Of a stretch of 39,420 bases of DNA, positions 15,823 to 24,390 are shown in pieces (position 1 is the stretch's first letter; every line of letters begins with the position of its first letter). This DNA comes from Bradyrhizobium centrolobii (GTDB taxonomy: Bacteria; Pseudomonadota; Alphaproteobacteria; Rhizobiales; Xanthobacteraceae). The notes under the pieces are model-generated. The model worked only from the letters and a program-made list of their open reading frames with translations. It had not been told where the DNA came from and made no database searches. A program made the position numbers and the translations under genes. The stretch is from positions 1-39,420 of the forward strand of contig NZ_LUUB01000113.1 in the NCBI RefSeq assembly GCF_001641635.1, written 5' to 3'.

Positions 15823-16728
15823 TCAAGGCGACCGATGCGTTCGGGCAGCGATCGCTTGCGCGCGTTCGAGCAGCGCCTCTGCCCGCTGAACGATCGGGAT
15901 ATCGATCATTTTGCCATCGATTGCGAACGAAGCACGTCCCTCGGCAGCCGCTTGCTTGTTGAGTGCAACGACGCGCTCGGCGTACTCGACGTCCTGCGTC
16001 GACGGGCTGAAACCCGCATTGAGGATTGGCACCAACGATGGGTGGATGCAGGCAGAGCCGACAAACCCGAAATCCGCCGACCGCCGAACAATCCGGGTAT
16101 ATCCATCGAGATCGGCAAAATCTGCCACTGAGCCGATGGTGCCGAGCGGCATGATCCCGGCGGCCCGGGCCGCCTGCACGACCTGCTGTTTCGGCATCAA
16201 CAAGGTCTCTTCGGTCGGTTTGGCCCCGATTGCGGTGGCATAGTCCTCCGCACCCAATGAGATGCCGGCCAGCCGTGGCGTTGACCGTGCGATGTCATGT
16301 GCCCTAGCAAGCGGTCCCGGCGCTTCGATTAATCCGACAAACCAGATTTTGCCAAGCGGCAATCCGCGGTCGATCTCCAATCTTGTCACCATCTCATCAA
16401 GCAGGCGCAGGTGTTCTGCGCCTTCGACCTTGGTGATCTTGATGGCATCCACGCCCTGGATCACGGCAGCCTCGATGTCTCGCACGGCCAATTCGAGCGG
16501 CTGGTTGATCCGCACCATGACATCCGATTTTCCGGTGTCCCGGAAGCGCTTCACAATGCCCGGGACCAGCGCGCGCGCGGCATCCTTTTGCGCGAGCGGC
16601 ACACTGTCCTCGAGATCGATGATCAATGCGTCGGCACCGCGTTCCACGGCTTTGACGACAAACCGCTCTACGTTCGCGGGGACGAACAGCGCGGAGCGCC
16701 AGACAGGAAATTTTCGCTGCATGGTCAT
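15823..16728 (-). CDS. CitE-like CoA-ester lyase (HpcH/HpaI family)
   Basis: A 301-aa TIM-barrel lyase of the citrate lyase beta-subunit/malyl-CoA lyase group. RSALFVPAN is at res 11-19 and IIDLEDSV at 36-43. Arg73 in MVRIN, Glu135 in GLIEAPG, and Glu161/Asp162 in LGAEDYA are the expected CoA-ester and Mg2+ ligands. GFVGSACIHPSLVPILN closes the barrel. Such enzymes split a 3-hydroxyacyl-CoA (citramalyl-, malyl- or HMG-like) into acetyl- or propionyl-CoA and an oxo acid. Its ATG overlaps the stop of the upstream CoA-transferase (ATGA), so the activated thioester probably passes directly from one to the other. It is the last gene of a five-gene operon. The exact substrate is unknown. Confidence 0.88.
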   Translation of the reverse strand: MTMQRKFPVWRSALFVPANVERFVVKAVERGADALIIDLEDSVPLAQKDAARALVPGIVKRFRDTGKSDVMVRINQPLELAVRDIEAAVIQGVDAIKITKVEGAEHLRLLDEMVTRLEIDRGLPLGKIWFVGLIEAPGPLARAHDIARSTPRLAGISLGAEDYATAIGAKPTEETLLMPKQQVVQAARAAGIMPLGTIGSVADFADLDGYTRIVRRSADFGFVGSACIHPSLVPILNAGFSPSTQDVEYAERVVALNKQAAAEGRASFAIDGKMIDIPIVQRAEALLERAQAIAARTHRSP

Positions 16729-17987
16729 TTCTTGGTCTCCTTCACAACTCCCGATGTCACGGCGGCGTCGATATCATCGTTGCTGAGGCCGGCTTCGGCT
16801 AAGATGTCACGGCTATCCTGTCCCAGTCGCGGCGCCGGCGTTCGGATGCTTCCTGGCGTTTGGGACAGACGCACAGGAATGGCGTGCATCGGGAATGTCC
16901 CCATGTCCTCGTCGGGATAGTCGGCCAGCAGTCCCCGCGCATGAACATGACGATCGTTCATCAATCGGACGGTATCGTTGACCGGACCGATCGTGACTTC
17001 TGCCGCCTCGAAGAAGGCCACATTGTCGTCGACCGTCCGCGTCGCAATAAAATCGCCAATGATCTTGTCCAATTCGACGACATGGACGAGCCGCTGCTCA
17101 TTGGTCTTGAACCGCGGATCATCGCAAAGCTCGGGCCGGCCGATCGAACGCAGCACCCGCATCGCCATCCCTTGCGTGGACGCCGACAGGCAGACCCAGC
17201 CGCCATCAAGGGTGCGGTAGACATTGCGCGGCACCGATCCGCTCGAACGGCTTCCGCTGCGCGGCTTGACCTTGCCCGTCAACCGGTAGTTCGCCGCCTG
17301 AGGCCCAAGCGAGTTCACGATCGGATCCAGCAGAGGCAGATCTATTACCTGCCCTTTCCCGCCGTTGACTTCGACCTCCCGAAGCGCGGCCATGACCGCG
17401 AATGCGCCGGTGAGACCGGACAACGCATCGGCCAGATACATTGGCGGCAGAACCGGTTCGCGATCGGCGAAGCCGTTCATTTCCGCAAAGCCGGAGAAGC
17501 CTTCGACCAGCGTGCCAAAACCTGGCCGGCGATGGTACGGACCGGTTTGCCCCCACCCCGAAATGCGGACAATCACAAGCTTGGGTTCAAGTCGCAGCAA
17601 CTCTTCCGGAGCAAGACCCATCTGTTCCAGCGTGCCCGGCCGGAAACTTTCGACGAGCATCGCAGCCCCCGGAACGAGCTGGCGGATCAGCGGCACCGCG
17701 TCATCGTGACGGAATTCCAGGCAGATGCTGCGTTTATTGCGCGAATGAACTTTCCAGTTCGTCTCGACGCCGTTGGTGCGCCAGCCGCGCAGAGTGTCGC
17801 CTTCGCGTGGTTCGACCTTGATGACGTCGGCTCCGAAATCGGCAAGATGCTGCGTCAGCAGGTTGCCGGCAACCAGCCGCGAAAGGTCGACGACGCGGAG
17901 CCCAGTCAACGGTCCGCGGACGCCGGGCGTATAGTCGGCCTGAGGCAAAGCGCCTCCGAGAGAGGTAGCGTCAGTGGGATTTGCCAT
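16725..17987 (-). CDS. Class III (CaiB/BaiF) CoA-transferase
   Basis: A 420-aa family III CoA-transferase, which swaps CoA between carboxylic acids through an aspartyl-CoA anhydride. GLRVVDLSRLVAGNLLTQHLADFGADVIKVE (res 29-59) is the N-terminal signature, and Asp187 in MYLADALSG is the expected catalytic Asp. The length is normal. It overlaps the ABC ATPase gene upstream by 17 bp and the CitE-like lyase by 4 bp. The context says that an organic acid imported by the adjacent ABC system is activated to its CoA ester here and cleaved by the lyase. Succinyl-CoA as donor would be usual, but cannot be seen from sequence. Confidence 0.9.
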   Translation of the reverse strand: MANPTDATSLGGALPQADYTPGVRGPLTGLRVVDLSRLVAGNLLTQHLADFGADVIKVEPREGDTLRGWRTNGVETNWKVHSRNKRSICLEFRHDDAVPLIRQLVPGAAMLVESFRPGTLEQMGLAPEELLRLEPKLVIVRISGWGQTGPYHRRPGFGTLVEGFSGFAEMNGFADREPVLPPMYLADALSGLTGAFAVMAALREVEVNGGKGQVIDLPLLDPIVNSLGPQAANYRLTGKVKPRSGSRSSGSVPRNVYRTLDGGWVCLSASTQGMAMRVLRSIGRPELCDDPRFKTNEQRLVHVVELDKIIGDFIATRTVDDNVAFFEAAEVTIGPVNDTVRLMNDRHVHARGLLADYPDEDMGTFPMHAIPVRLSQTPGSIRTPAPRLGQDSRDILAEAGLSNDDIDAAVTSGVVKETKK

Positions 17988-19074
17988 GGGTCCGTTCTGT
18001 AAACAGGATACCGCCAGTCAGGGGCAGCCACAGGCGCAACTGGCGGTCCGTCGTCGCGTCCTGGGTTTCAATGCGGATCTGATTTCCGCCCACGTTCAGT
18101 CCGACCTGCCAACGCCCCCCAACGTAGGAATGGCTGACCACGTCCGCTTCGATGATCGAACCTCCGATCGCCGGATCATTGGGCGTTGCCAGGCGCATCT
18201 GTTCGGGACGATAGGCAAACGTAACCTTGTCACCCAATGATGGACGTTTGTCGGACTTGATCAAAACGCGCTGACCGTCGGAGAGACTGACGAGCGTCTG
18301 TCCGTCGCCACCGGGTGCTCCAACTACCTCGCCGTTCAAGAAGTTCGTCGTCCCGATGAAGTCAGCCACGAAACTGTCGGCTGGCCGCGTGTAGATCTCC
18401 TGGGGCGCGCCGATCTGACTGATGCGACCGCCGTTCATGACCACGATGCGGTCGGACAAGGCAAGCGCCTCCACCTGGTCATGGGTCACATAGATCGTGG
18501 TCAGGCCGAGGCGAGTGCGCAATTCTGCCAGCCAGGTGCGGGCGCGGTCGCGTAGCTTTGCGTCAAGATTCGAGAGAGGTTCATCGAGCAGAAGAATTTC
18601 GGGCTGATAGACCAACGTTCGCGCAAGCGCGACGCGCTGCTGCTGTCCACCCGAGAGTTGATGCGGATAGCGATCCTGAAAACGCTCCATTTCGACGAGC
18701 GCAAGGCTCTCCTCGACGCGCCGCTTGCAATCAGCTGTGGATACCCTACGCAATTTCAGCGGAAACACGACATTGTCGTAGACCGTCATATGCGGCCACA
18801 GCGCATAGCTCTGGAATACGAGTCCGCAGTTCCGCGCTTCCGGCGGCAAGAAGATTGCCTTATCCCCGTCGAAATAGGTCTTGTTGCCGACACGGATCCG
18901 TCCACTTGTCGGCTGATCCAAGCCTGCAATGGCGCCAAGCGTCGTCGACTTGCCGCACCCCGACGGCCCGAGCAGCGTGACGAACTCGCCATCCGCAACG
19001 CGGATGTTGACGTCTTCGATCGCTTTGACCGGCCCGAACCGCTTATGCAGATTCTCGATCAATAATTCAGCCAT
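17971..19074 (-). CDS. ABC transporter ATP-binding protein, POPT/iron type
   Basis: A 367-aa ATPase. Walker A GPSGCGKST is at res 36-44, the Q-loop in FQSYALWPHMTV, the LSGGQ signature at 140-144, Walker B LLLDEP at 161-166 and the H-loop His in YVTHDQ. The ~130-residue C-terminal TOBE-type regulatory domain is typical of polyamine/opine/phosphonate/iron importers. It overlaps the permease by 8 bp and the CoA-transferase by 17 bp. It powers the permease encoded next to it. Confidence 0.92.
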   Translation of the reverse strand: MAELLIENLHKRFGPVKAIEDVNIRVADGEFVTLLGPSGCGKSTTLGAIAGLDQPTSGRIRVGNKTYFDGDKAIFLPPEARNCGLVFQSYALWPHMTVYDNVVFPLKLRRVSTADCKRRVEESLALVEMERFQDRYPHQLSGGQQQRVALARTLVYQPEILLLDEPLSNLDAKLRDRARTWLAELRTRLGLTTIYVTHDQVEALALSDRIVVMNGGRISQIGAPQEIYTRPADSFVADFIGTTNFLNGEVVGAPGGDGQTLVSLSDGQRVLIKSDKRPSLGDKVTFAYRPEQMRLATPNDPAIGGSIIEADVVSHSYVGGRWQVGLNVGGNQIRIETQDATTDRQLRLWLPLTGGILFTERTHGKSH

Positions 19075-20803
19075 AAAGCTTCACTCCGAGAAACGCGCGC
19101 GCAGCAGTGACGCAGATACCGATCACCATCACCTGCACGGTCGCCAGCGCGGACACCAAGCCGACCTCGCCTTGCGTCCAGGCTTGAAGGAGCGTGGTGC
19201 CGATCACCTCGCTGCCGGGAGCAAACAGAAAGATCGCGGTGGTGTACTCCTTGAAGAAGGTGATGAAGAGGATGATGAAGCAGGCGACGAGCGCCGGCCG
19301 CAGCAAGGGCAGGACAATCCGCCGGCTCGTCGTCCACCAGTCGGCGCCCTGCGTGCGGGCGGCTCGATCGAAGTCCGGGCTCATTTGCAACAACATCGGG
19401 GCCACCGCGCCGAGGCCCACCGGAATGAAGTGCATCGTGAAGGCGGCAACCAGAATCCAGATCGTGTTCCGCAAGCCTCCCAGGCCAGGAACAAGCGCAA
19501 AAGCATAGAAGAAGCCGATGCCTGCGACGACGCCGGGCACTGCGCGGGGAAACAGCGCGACGTAGTGCAGCGGCGCGCGCCAACGAAAGTCGGATCGCAA
19601 AACGATGATCGCGATCAGGCCGACCATCGCGGTGGCGACCGCCCCGCCGAGCGTGCTGACGATGAATGAGTTCCAGATCGAGCGCGGGTAGACCGGATAT
19701 TCGAGCATGCTGGCGAAGTTGCTGAAGGTCAGTACGTCGGTGATCGGAACCATCGGCGACAGCAGGCTGGTGAAGGCACGCAGCAGCAGCGCGCCGATGG
19801 GCATCACGACAGTTGCCGTAATGTAGATCGCCGAGAAAACGCAGAGCGGCCAGCGAAGCCTGTTTAGGCGAAACGGTCGCGGTCGCGTAGCTTTCCCACC
19901 GAGGGTCACGAAGCGTCGAGTGTTGCCGAGCAATCGCCCCTGCAGCCAGACCAGGACGCAGACGACGGCAAACATCAGCACAGCGGCGGTTGCCACCAGC
20001 CCGTGGTCGGGACGGGCTGACGCCACGCCGTTGTTGTAGAGGAACGTGGTCAGCACGGTGATACCGGCGGGATCCCCGAACACCAATGGAATGGCCAGCA
20101 GCTCCAATCCCACCGTGAAGTTCAGCACCGCGCTGTAGGCGATAGCGGGAAGCAACAGCGGCAACGTGATCCGCGAGAGGGTTCTTAAGGTACCGGCGCC
20201 GGCGACGCGCGCAGCTTCCTCCAATGTCGGATCGGTGATCGAAGCCGATGACATGCAATAGATGTAGGCGACGGGCGCTTGCGAGACGCCGGCGATCATC
20301 GCCATGCCCGGCAGGGAGTAGAGATTCCAGGGCGCACCATCGAAGATCGACTGCATCAGTAGCGTCAAATAACCTGCAGGCCCGTAGATCGTGTACCAGC
20401 CGAACGACAGAACCAGCGCCGACAGATAGATCGGCCACAGGAAGAGCTCACCAAACAGCCGCGCAAACGGCATGTCGGTGCGGCCGAACAGCACGGCCGC
20501 CAGCGTGCCGAGCGTCTGCGAAATCAAGGTGGTGAGCGTAGCGAAGACAAACGTGTTCCAGATCACCAGGCCGAAGCCATCAGTGTGAAACAGGCGGCCG
20601 AAGTTGCTCAGCGTGAACTGCTGGCCGGAATCGTAGAGGGCGCGATCCAGCATGGATTGATAGAGGACAGGAAGAAGCGGCGCTGCAATGAGGACAACGG
20701 TCAGCAGCGCCATACCGTACTGGATCACGGTATCCCGGCCGGGCAGCGGTTTTGGCAACGCATCGGCCGCGGGCGCGAGCGTCGTGCTTGCGTCAAGCGA
20801 CAT
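19067..20803 (-). CDS. ABC transporter permease, fused double-domain (FbpB-like)
   Basis: A 578-aa membrane protein with two permease halves in one chain, about 12 membrane segments. Each half has an EAA loop for docking the ATPase: EEAARVAGAGTLRT followed by LPLLLPA, and DRAARTQGADWWTT followed by LPLLRPA. Fused permeases of this kind occur in iron(III), thiamine and 2-aminoethylphosphonate-type importers. The start at 20803 is chosen because it overlaps the binding-protein stop by 11 bp; an upstream in-frame start would run deep into that gene. Confidence 0.9.
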   Translation of the reverse strand: MSLDASTTLAPAADALPKPLPGRDTVIQYGMALLTVVLIAAPLLPVLYQSMLDRALYDSGQQFTLSNFGRLFHTDGFGLVIWNTFVFATLTTLISQTLGTLAAVLFGRTDMPFARLFGELFLWPIYLSALVLSFGWYTIYGPAGYLTLLMQSIFDGAPWNLYSLPGMAMIAGVSQAPVAYIYCMSSASITDPTLEEAARVAGAGTLRTLSRITLPLLLPAIAYSAVLNFTVGLELLAIPLVFGDPAGITVLTTFLYNNGVASARPDHGLVATAAVLMFAVVCVLVWLQGRLLGNTRRFVTLGGKATRPRPFRLNRLRWPLCVFSAIYITATVVMPIGALLLRAFTSLLSPMVPITDVLTFSNFASMLEYPVYPRSIWNSFIVSTLGGAVATAMVGLIAIIVLRSDFRWRAPLHYVALFPRAVPGVVAGIGFFYAFALVPGLGGLRNTIWILVAAFTMHFIPVGLGAVAPMLLQMSPDFDRAARTQGADWWTTSRRIVLPLLRPALVACFIILFITFFKEYTTAIFLFAPGSEVIGTTLLQAWTQGEVGLVSALATVQVMVIGICVTAARAFLGVKLYG

Positions 20804-21914
20804 TGAACGTTTTCTTCCAACGCGCCAGGAAGGTGTCGTAATCCCGCACGGCGTCGCGGTCATAGCCGATGTAGCAGATGTTCTGCTCTCCGACGGCCTG
20901 AACGATCGACGAATACGTGTGGCGGATGCCCTCGCCCGGCTGTATGCCTGGACGCGCCGGGGTCAGGCCACCTCGCCCGAACGCACGCTGCCCATCTTCG
21001 GAAATAATGTAGTCGAGCATCAACTTGGCAGCGTTGACGTTTTTCGACCCCTTTGGAATGGCCACGCCGCGCAGCACGACCGGCTGACCATCGCCGATGA
21101 AACTCCAGCCGAGGATGCGCGCCCGCGCCGGATCATTGAGACGCGGCCAAAAGGTGATGGCTGACACGAACCAGCCCGTGACATACTCACCAGAGGTGAC
21201 CTTTTCGGTCATCGGGCCGCCGGACCGCTCGAAGCGAGGCGAAAGCTTTGCAAGCTGCGCGAACCAGTCCCAGGCCTTCTCGCCATGCTTTTTTGCGAAT
21301 GCGTAGCTGATGCTGTAGCCGAAGGTCGTTTGATGGACGCCGTAGCTGGTGATGCGATTGCGCCAGGCTTTCTCATTTGAGACTGCGAGCTCCACGAACT
21401 CGGCCAGCGTCTTCGGCCGCTTCCCCTCCGGCACCAGCGTGTTGTTCCAGATCAGCGCCATCGGATCGGATGAAACGGTGTAAACGCCGGGAAACGGCTT
21501 CGACCAATCCGGCCACGCCTGGGCTTCGGGTGAAGCGTAGTCGAGGATTTCCCCTCGCTGCTGGAAGTCGATCCATCCGCCCGGATCGGCCGTCGCGATC
21601 AGGTCGCAGGTGCGGCTATTGGTGCTGCGCTCAGCCAGATAGCGCTCGAAGCTCTCGCGGGACGCCGGAAGATCAAGCGTCTCCACCTTGATCTTCGGGT
21701 AGAGCTTGTTGAATCCTTCGATGACCGGCCGCCAGTTTTCCGGCGACATGATCGAATAGATGAGGAGGCTTCCTTCGCGCTGGGCGTCCTCGATAATCTT
21801 TTGATAACTCTCAGGATATCCGTTCGGGGTCGCTTGGGCCGGAGCGCCCCTAAGCCCCATTGCGGCTCCCACGACCGACATCATCATCAAGCTTCTACGA
21901 TCGATGCCCGACAT
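20793..21914 (-). CDS. Extracellular solute-binding protein (iron/polyamine-type fold)
   Basis: A 373-aa periplasmic binding protein. The N-terminus MSGIDRRSLMMMSVVG, ending at PAQA, is a Tat-type signal (twin Arg then hydrophobic stretch) cleaved near res 28. The mature part (EGSLLIYSIMSPENWRPVIEGFNKLYP, SDPMALIWNN, VVLRGVAIPKGSKN) matches the family that includes Fe(III)- and 2-aminoethylphosphonate-binding proteins. The conserved pair of Tyr residues for Fe(III) is not evident, so an organic anion is more likely. GGGAGAA precedes the ATG. It is the first gene of the operon, divergent from the GntR gene. Confidence 0.88.
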   Translation of the reverse strand: MSGIDRRSLMMMSVVGAAMGLRGAPAQATPNGYPESYQKIIEDAQREGSLLIYSIMSPENWRPVIEGFNKLYPKIKVETLDLPASRESFERYLAERSTNSRTCDLIATADPGGWIDFQQRGEILDYASPEAQAWPDWSKPFPGVYTVSSDPMALIWNNTLVPEGKRPKTLAEFVELAVSNEKAWRNRITSYGVHQTTFGYSISYAFAKKHGEKAWDWFAQLAKLSPRFERSGGPMTEKVTSGEYVTGWFVSAITFWPRLNDPARARILGWSFIGDGQPVVLRGVAIPKGSKNVNAAKLMLDYIISEDGQRAFGRGGLTPARPGIQPGEGIRHTYSSIVQAVGEQNICYIGYDRDAVRDYDTFLARWKKTFNVA

Positions 21915-21955
21915 CTTATTGTTTCTCCCGCAAGTGCTATTTGTTATGCACTAAT

Positions 21956-21967
21956 ATTGGCGCCAAT
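21956..21967. promoter_or_regulatory. Candidate GntR operator
   Basis: ATTGGCGCCAAT is a perfect 12-bp palindrome in the 102-bp gap between the divergent binding-protein and GntR genes. TGCAC and GTGCG outside it extend the dyad imperfectly. The position fits shared control of both promoters by the adjacent regulator. The palindrome is seen; binding is inferred. Confidence 0.5.
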
Positions 21968-22016
21968 TTGTGCGCAATGCATTTTGCGTGTCAAGCGTCG
22001 GTAACGGGAGGCAGCA

Positions 22017-22685
22017 ATGAAAGTACGGAGGGAGCAGAAGAGGCTGTTGGCGGCGGAAATTGGTGGCGCAATTCTGCAGGGCGACTACCGACCCGGCGAA
22101 TGGTTGCGGCAAATCGATTTGGAAGAGACATTCGCTGCGAAACGTTTCGACGTCCGAAGTGCGCTGACTCAGCTCGCCGCAAGCGGGATGGTGACCCATG
22201 TCGAGAATCGCGGCTATCGCGTCGCCCAACCGGACTTGAATGTCGTTCGTGAGATATTGGCAATCCGGATGCTGCTGGAGGTCGAAGCAGTCACGCAGGC
22301 GCTACCGAACATAGGACCAGTCGAACTACAGAAGATCAAGCAGGCACAGAAAGCGTTTGAAGAAGCTGTGGCGCGCGGCAGTAAGGCGGACCAAGCAAAT
22401 ACCAACGCGGCGTTTCACGACGAAATCTACCGCCATGCGGAGAACCAGTCGCTCGCCAGGCTTATCGTCGAGATCCGAAATCGCGCCCGACCAGGACCGA
22501 TCGCTTTGTGGCCATCGAATGCCGAGCTGCAAAGAAGCGCTTCACATCACGTCGAGATCGTCGCGGCGATCGAGACGCGCAACGTGGACGCACTCGTTGC
22601 CGCCGTGCGACGTCACATTGCGGAGTCAGGCGCTAACTATCCGGCAGGAGACCGCACACCCACTGAAAGGCGATCAACGTCCTGA
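22017..22685 (+). CDS. GntR-family transcriptional regulator, FCD (FadR) type
   Basis: A 222-aa regulator. An N-terminal winged helix-turn-helix (res about 10-70: AAEIGGAILQGDYRPGEWL, LTQLAASGMVTHVENRGYRV) precedes an all-helical FCD effector domain. The FCD metal-site residues are visible as the Asp/Asn-rich NAAFHDEIYRHAEN helix and His residues in SASHHVEIVAAIETRN. FCD regulators usually sense organic acids. It is divergent from the transporter/CoA-transferase/lyase operon, with a palindrome between them, so it most likely represses that operon until the substrate is present. GGGAGG lies before the ATG. Confidence 0.9.
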   Translation: MKVRREQKRLLAAEIGGAILQGDYRPGEWLRQIDLEETFAAKRFDVRSALTQLAASGMVTHVENRGYRVAQPDLNVVREILAIRMLLEVEAVTQALPNIGPVELQKIKQAQKAFEEAVARGSKADQANTNAAFHDEIYRHAENQSLARLIVEIRNRARPGPIALWPSNAELQRSASHHVEIVAAIETRNVDALVAAVRRHIAESGANYPAGDRTPTERRSTS

Positions 22686-23073
22686 CTGTGCGCATGGGAA
22701 GTGGAGGCAACTCGTGGCAGAACGACACACGTGGATGCGCGCCCCCTGGGGGAGACCAAGGCGCTGCCGAACGGGGCGCTGCAGATCGTAGCTACCGGCG
22801 AAAAGAAGAACCCGCGTCCGCCGCTTGAGCTCAAGCAGATCTCGGACTGGCCCTACAGTGCCCCACTTCAATCTGGCCAAGCCTGTCCGACGGGCTCGGC
22901 CCATGCTGATCCCGCCGCCTGCTGGCAGCTGGTCGTCATGAGACCGGATGAAGCCCTTCGACGGATCGGCGTAACGATAATCCATGCGGCTTTGACTCCC
23001 TGCTGCCAGTGCCGTACTTTTTGGAAAAAGAACGGGGCGCGGACTTGTTGCAGCTCCATAGGGAGAACGTCAG
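22686..23073. other. Intergenic stretch, possible gene relic
   Basis: About 390 bp between the regulator and the arabinoside operon. A plus-strand frame near 22740-22830 reads LGETKALPNGALQIVATGE and looks like a decayed protein C-terminus, but I cannot assign it. GGGAGAA at the right end is the ribosome-binding site of the next gene. No clear promoter is named. Confidence 0.3.
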
Positions 23074-24321
23074 ATGAGCCGGAACTCGATCACCCGGAGA
23101 TCATTCGTGGGGGTGGCGACTGCAACAGCTCTGGGTCCTTTTATAACGCGCGCGAACGCGGCGGGACCAATCCGGGTCATCAGCCACCGCCAGCCGGCTT
23201 TGGAATACTACACGGACCAAATGAAGAAGGCCCTCCCGGAGGGACAGGTCTCGGTCGAGCTAATGCCGATCGACAAGGAAGTGGAGCTGGCTTCGATCAC
23301 GATGTCGTCTCGCTCCGACGCCATCGATGTCGCCTATCTCAATGACACCACGATGCAGAAATTCGCCGCCAGCGGCTGGCTGGAGCCACTGGATGATCTC
23401 TGGGCAAAGCACAAGGATGAATTCAAACTCGATGACTTTCCCAAATCGGTCATCGACTCGATCAGCTACAACGGTCGCATCTACTCGATGCCGATCCTGA
23501 CTAACACGGAGATGTTCTTCTATCGTGAGGATCTCTTCAAGGAGAACGGCATCGCACCTCCAAAGACGATGCAGGACTATCTGGATGCCGCGAAGAAGCT
23601 CCATCAGGGCCGCGTCTCCGGAACGGTCATGACATTGAAGCCGGTCGACGGCTGCCTGAACGAAACGCACTGGTACCTCAACGCGGTGGGAGAAGGCTGG
23701 TTCGACAAAAACTGGAAGCCCATCTTCAATCAGCCGGCCGGCGTGAATGCCATCACCATGATGAAGCAGATGACGGCGTTCGCGCCGCGCGGCTTCACGT
23801 CCGCAGCCAACGACGAGTCAACCATAAACCTCCAACAGGGACTTGCAGCGATGGGGCTGCAATGGTTCACGCGCGCGGCGTCCATGGATGACGAGAAAAA
23901 ATCGCGTTTTGTCGGGAAGATCAACTGGATCGCCCCTCCAGGCGGCGGCCAGCGCATTGCCAATGACGGATTTGCCATCTCGAAGTATTCGTCGAAGGAC
24001 AAGGATGAGATCTTCAAGATGATCGCGACCGCGGCCGGTCAGAAGAGCATGCAAAAGGGCGCAGAGTTCGCCATGCCGCCACGTCTCTCGGTGCTCGAGG
24101 ATCCAGAACTTGCCAAGAAGTATCGCTGGTATCCGGGCGCCCGTGCATCCCTCGAAGTTGGAAAGCCATTTCCCCCGATGTCCGATTTTCTCGACGTAGG
24201 GGCGATCGTGACGCGATATATCCTGCAGGCCGTGACCAACGAAAAGGACGTCAAGGCCGCCCTGGATCAGGCTGCGCAGGAAACGACCGAGCTGTTGCAA
24301 ACACGCGGCTACTACAAATAA
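23074..24321 (+). CDS. Sugar ABC transporter substrate-binding protein (family 1)
   Basis: A 415-aa periplasmic binding protein of the MalE/UgpB-like family. The N-terminus has a Tat signal, SITRRSFVGVATATALGPF, cleaved near ANA (res 30). Family segments include the AYLNDTTMQKFAASGWLEPLDDLW hinge, YSMPILTNTEMFFYREDLF, and NGIAPPKTMQDYLDAAKKL. The next genes are two permeases and a GH51 arabinofuranosidase, so the ligand is probably an L-arabinose-containing oligosaccharide. GGGAGAA precedes the ATG. Confidence 0.9.
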   Translation: MSRNSITRRSFVGVATATALGPFITRANAAGPIRVISHRQPALEYYTDQMKKALPEGQVSVELMPIDKEVELASITMSSRSDAIDVAYLNDTTMQKFAASGWLEPLDDLWAKHKDEFKLDDFPKSVIDSISYNGRIYSMPILTNTEMFFYREDLFKENGIAPPKTMQDYLDAAKKLHQGRVSGTVMTLKPVDGCLNETHWYLNAVGEGWFDKNWKPIFNQPAGVNAITMMKQMTAFAPRGFTSAANDESTINLQQGLAAMGLQWFTRAASMDDEKKSRFVGKINWIAPPGGGQRIANDGFAISKYSSKDKDEIFKMIATAAGQKSMQKGAEFAMPPRLSVLEDPELAKKYRWYPGARASLEVGKPFPPMSDFLDVGAIVTRYILQAVTNEKDVKAALDQAAQETTELLQTRGYYK

Positions 24322-24390
24322 TTCGCCCTGCCCTTGGCGGGTCGAAATGCCTGCCGTTCAAATCGAGCCTCTTCCAAGAGATCTGACGTC

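Noticed and set aside
19059..20438. 459-codon frame overlapping the fused permease in another frame
   Set aside because: Arg/Ala/Asp-rich and unlike any protein; the permease frame has two EAA loops.
20793..21914. Iron(III)-binding protein (FbpA)
   Set aside because: The fold class fits, but the paired Tyr ligands are not evident and the operon encodes CoA-transferase and lyase, pointing to an organic acid.
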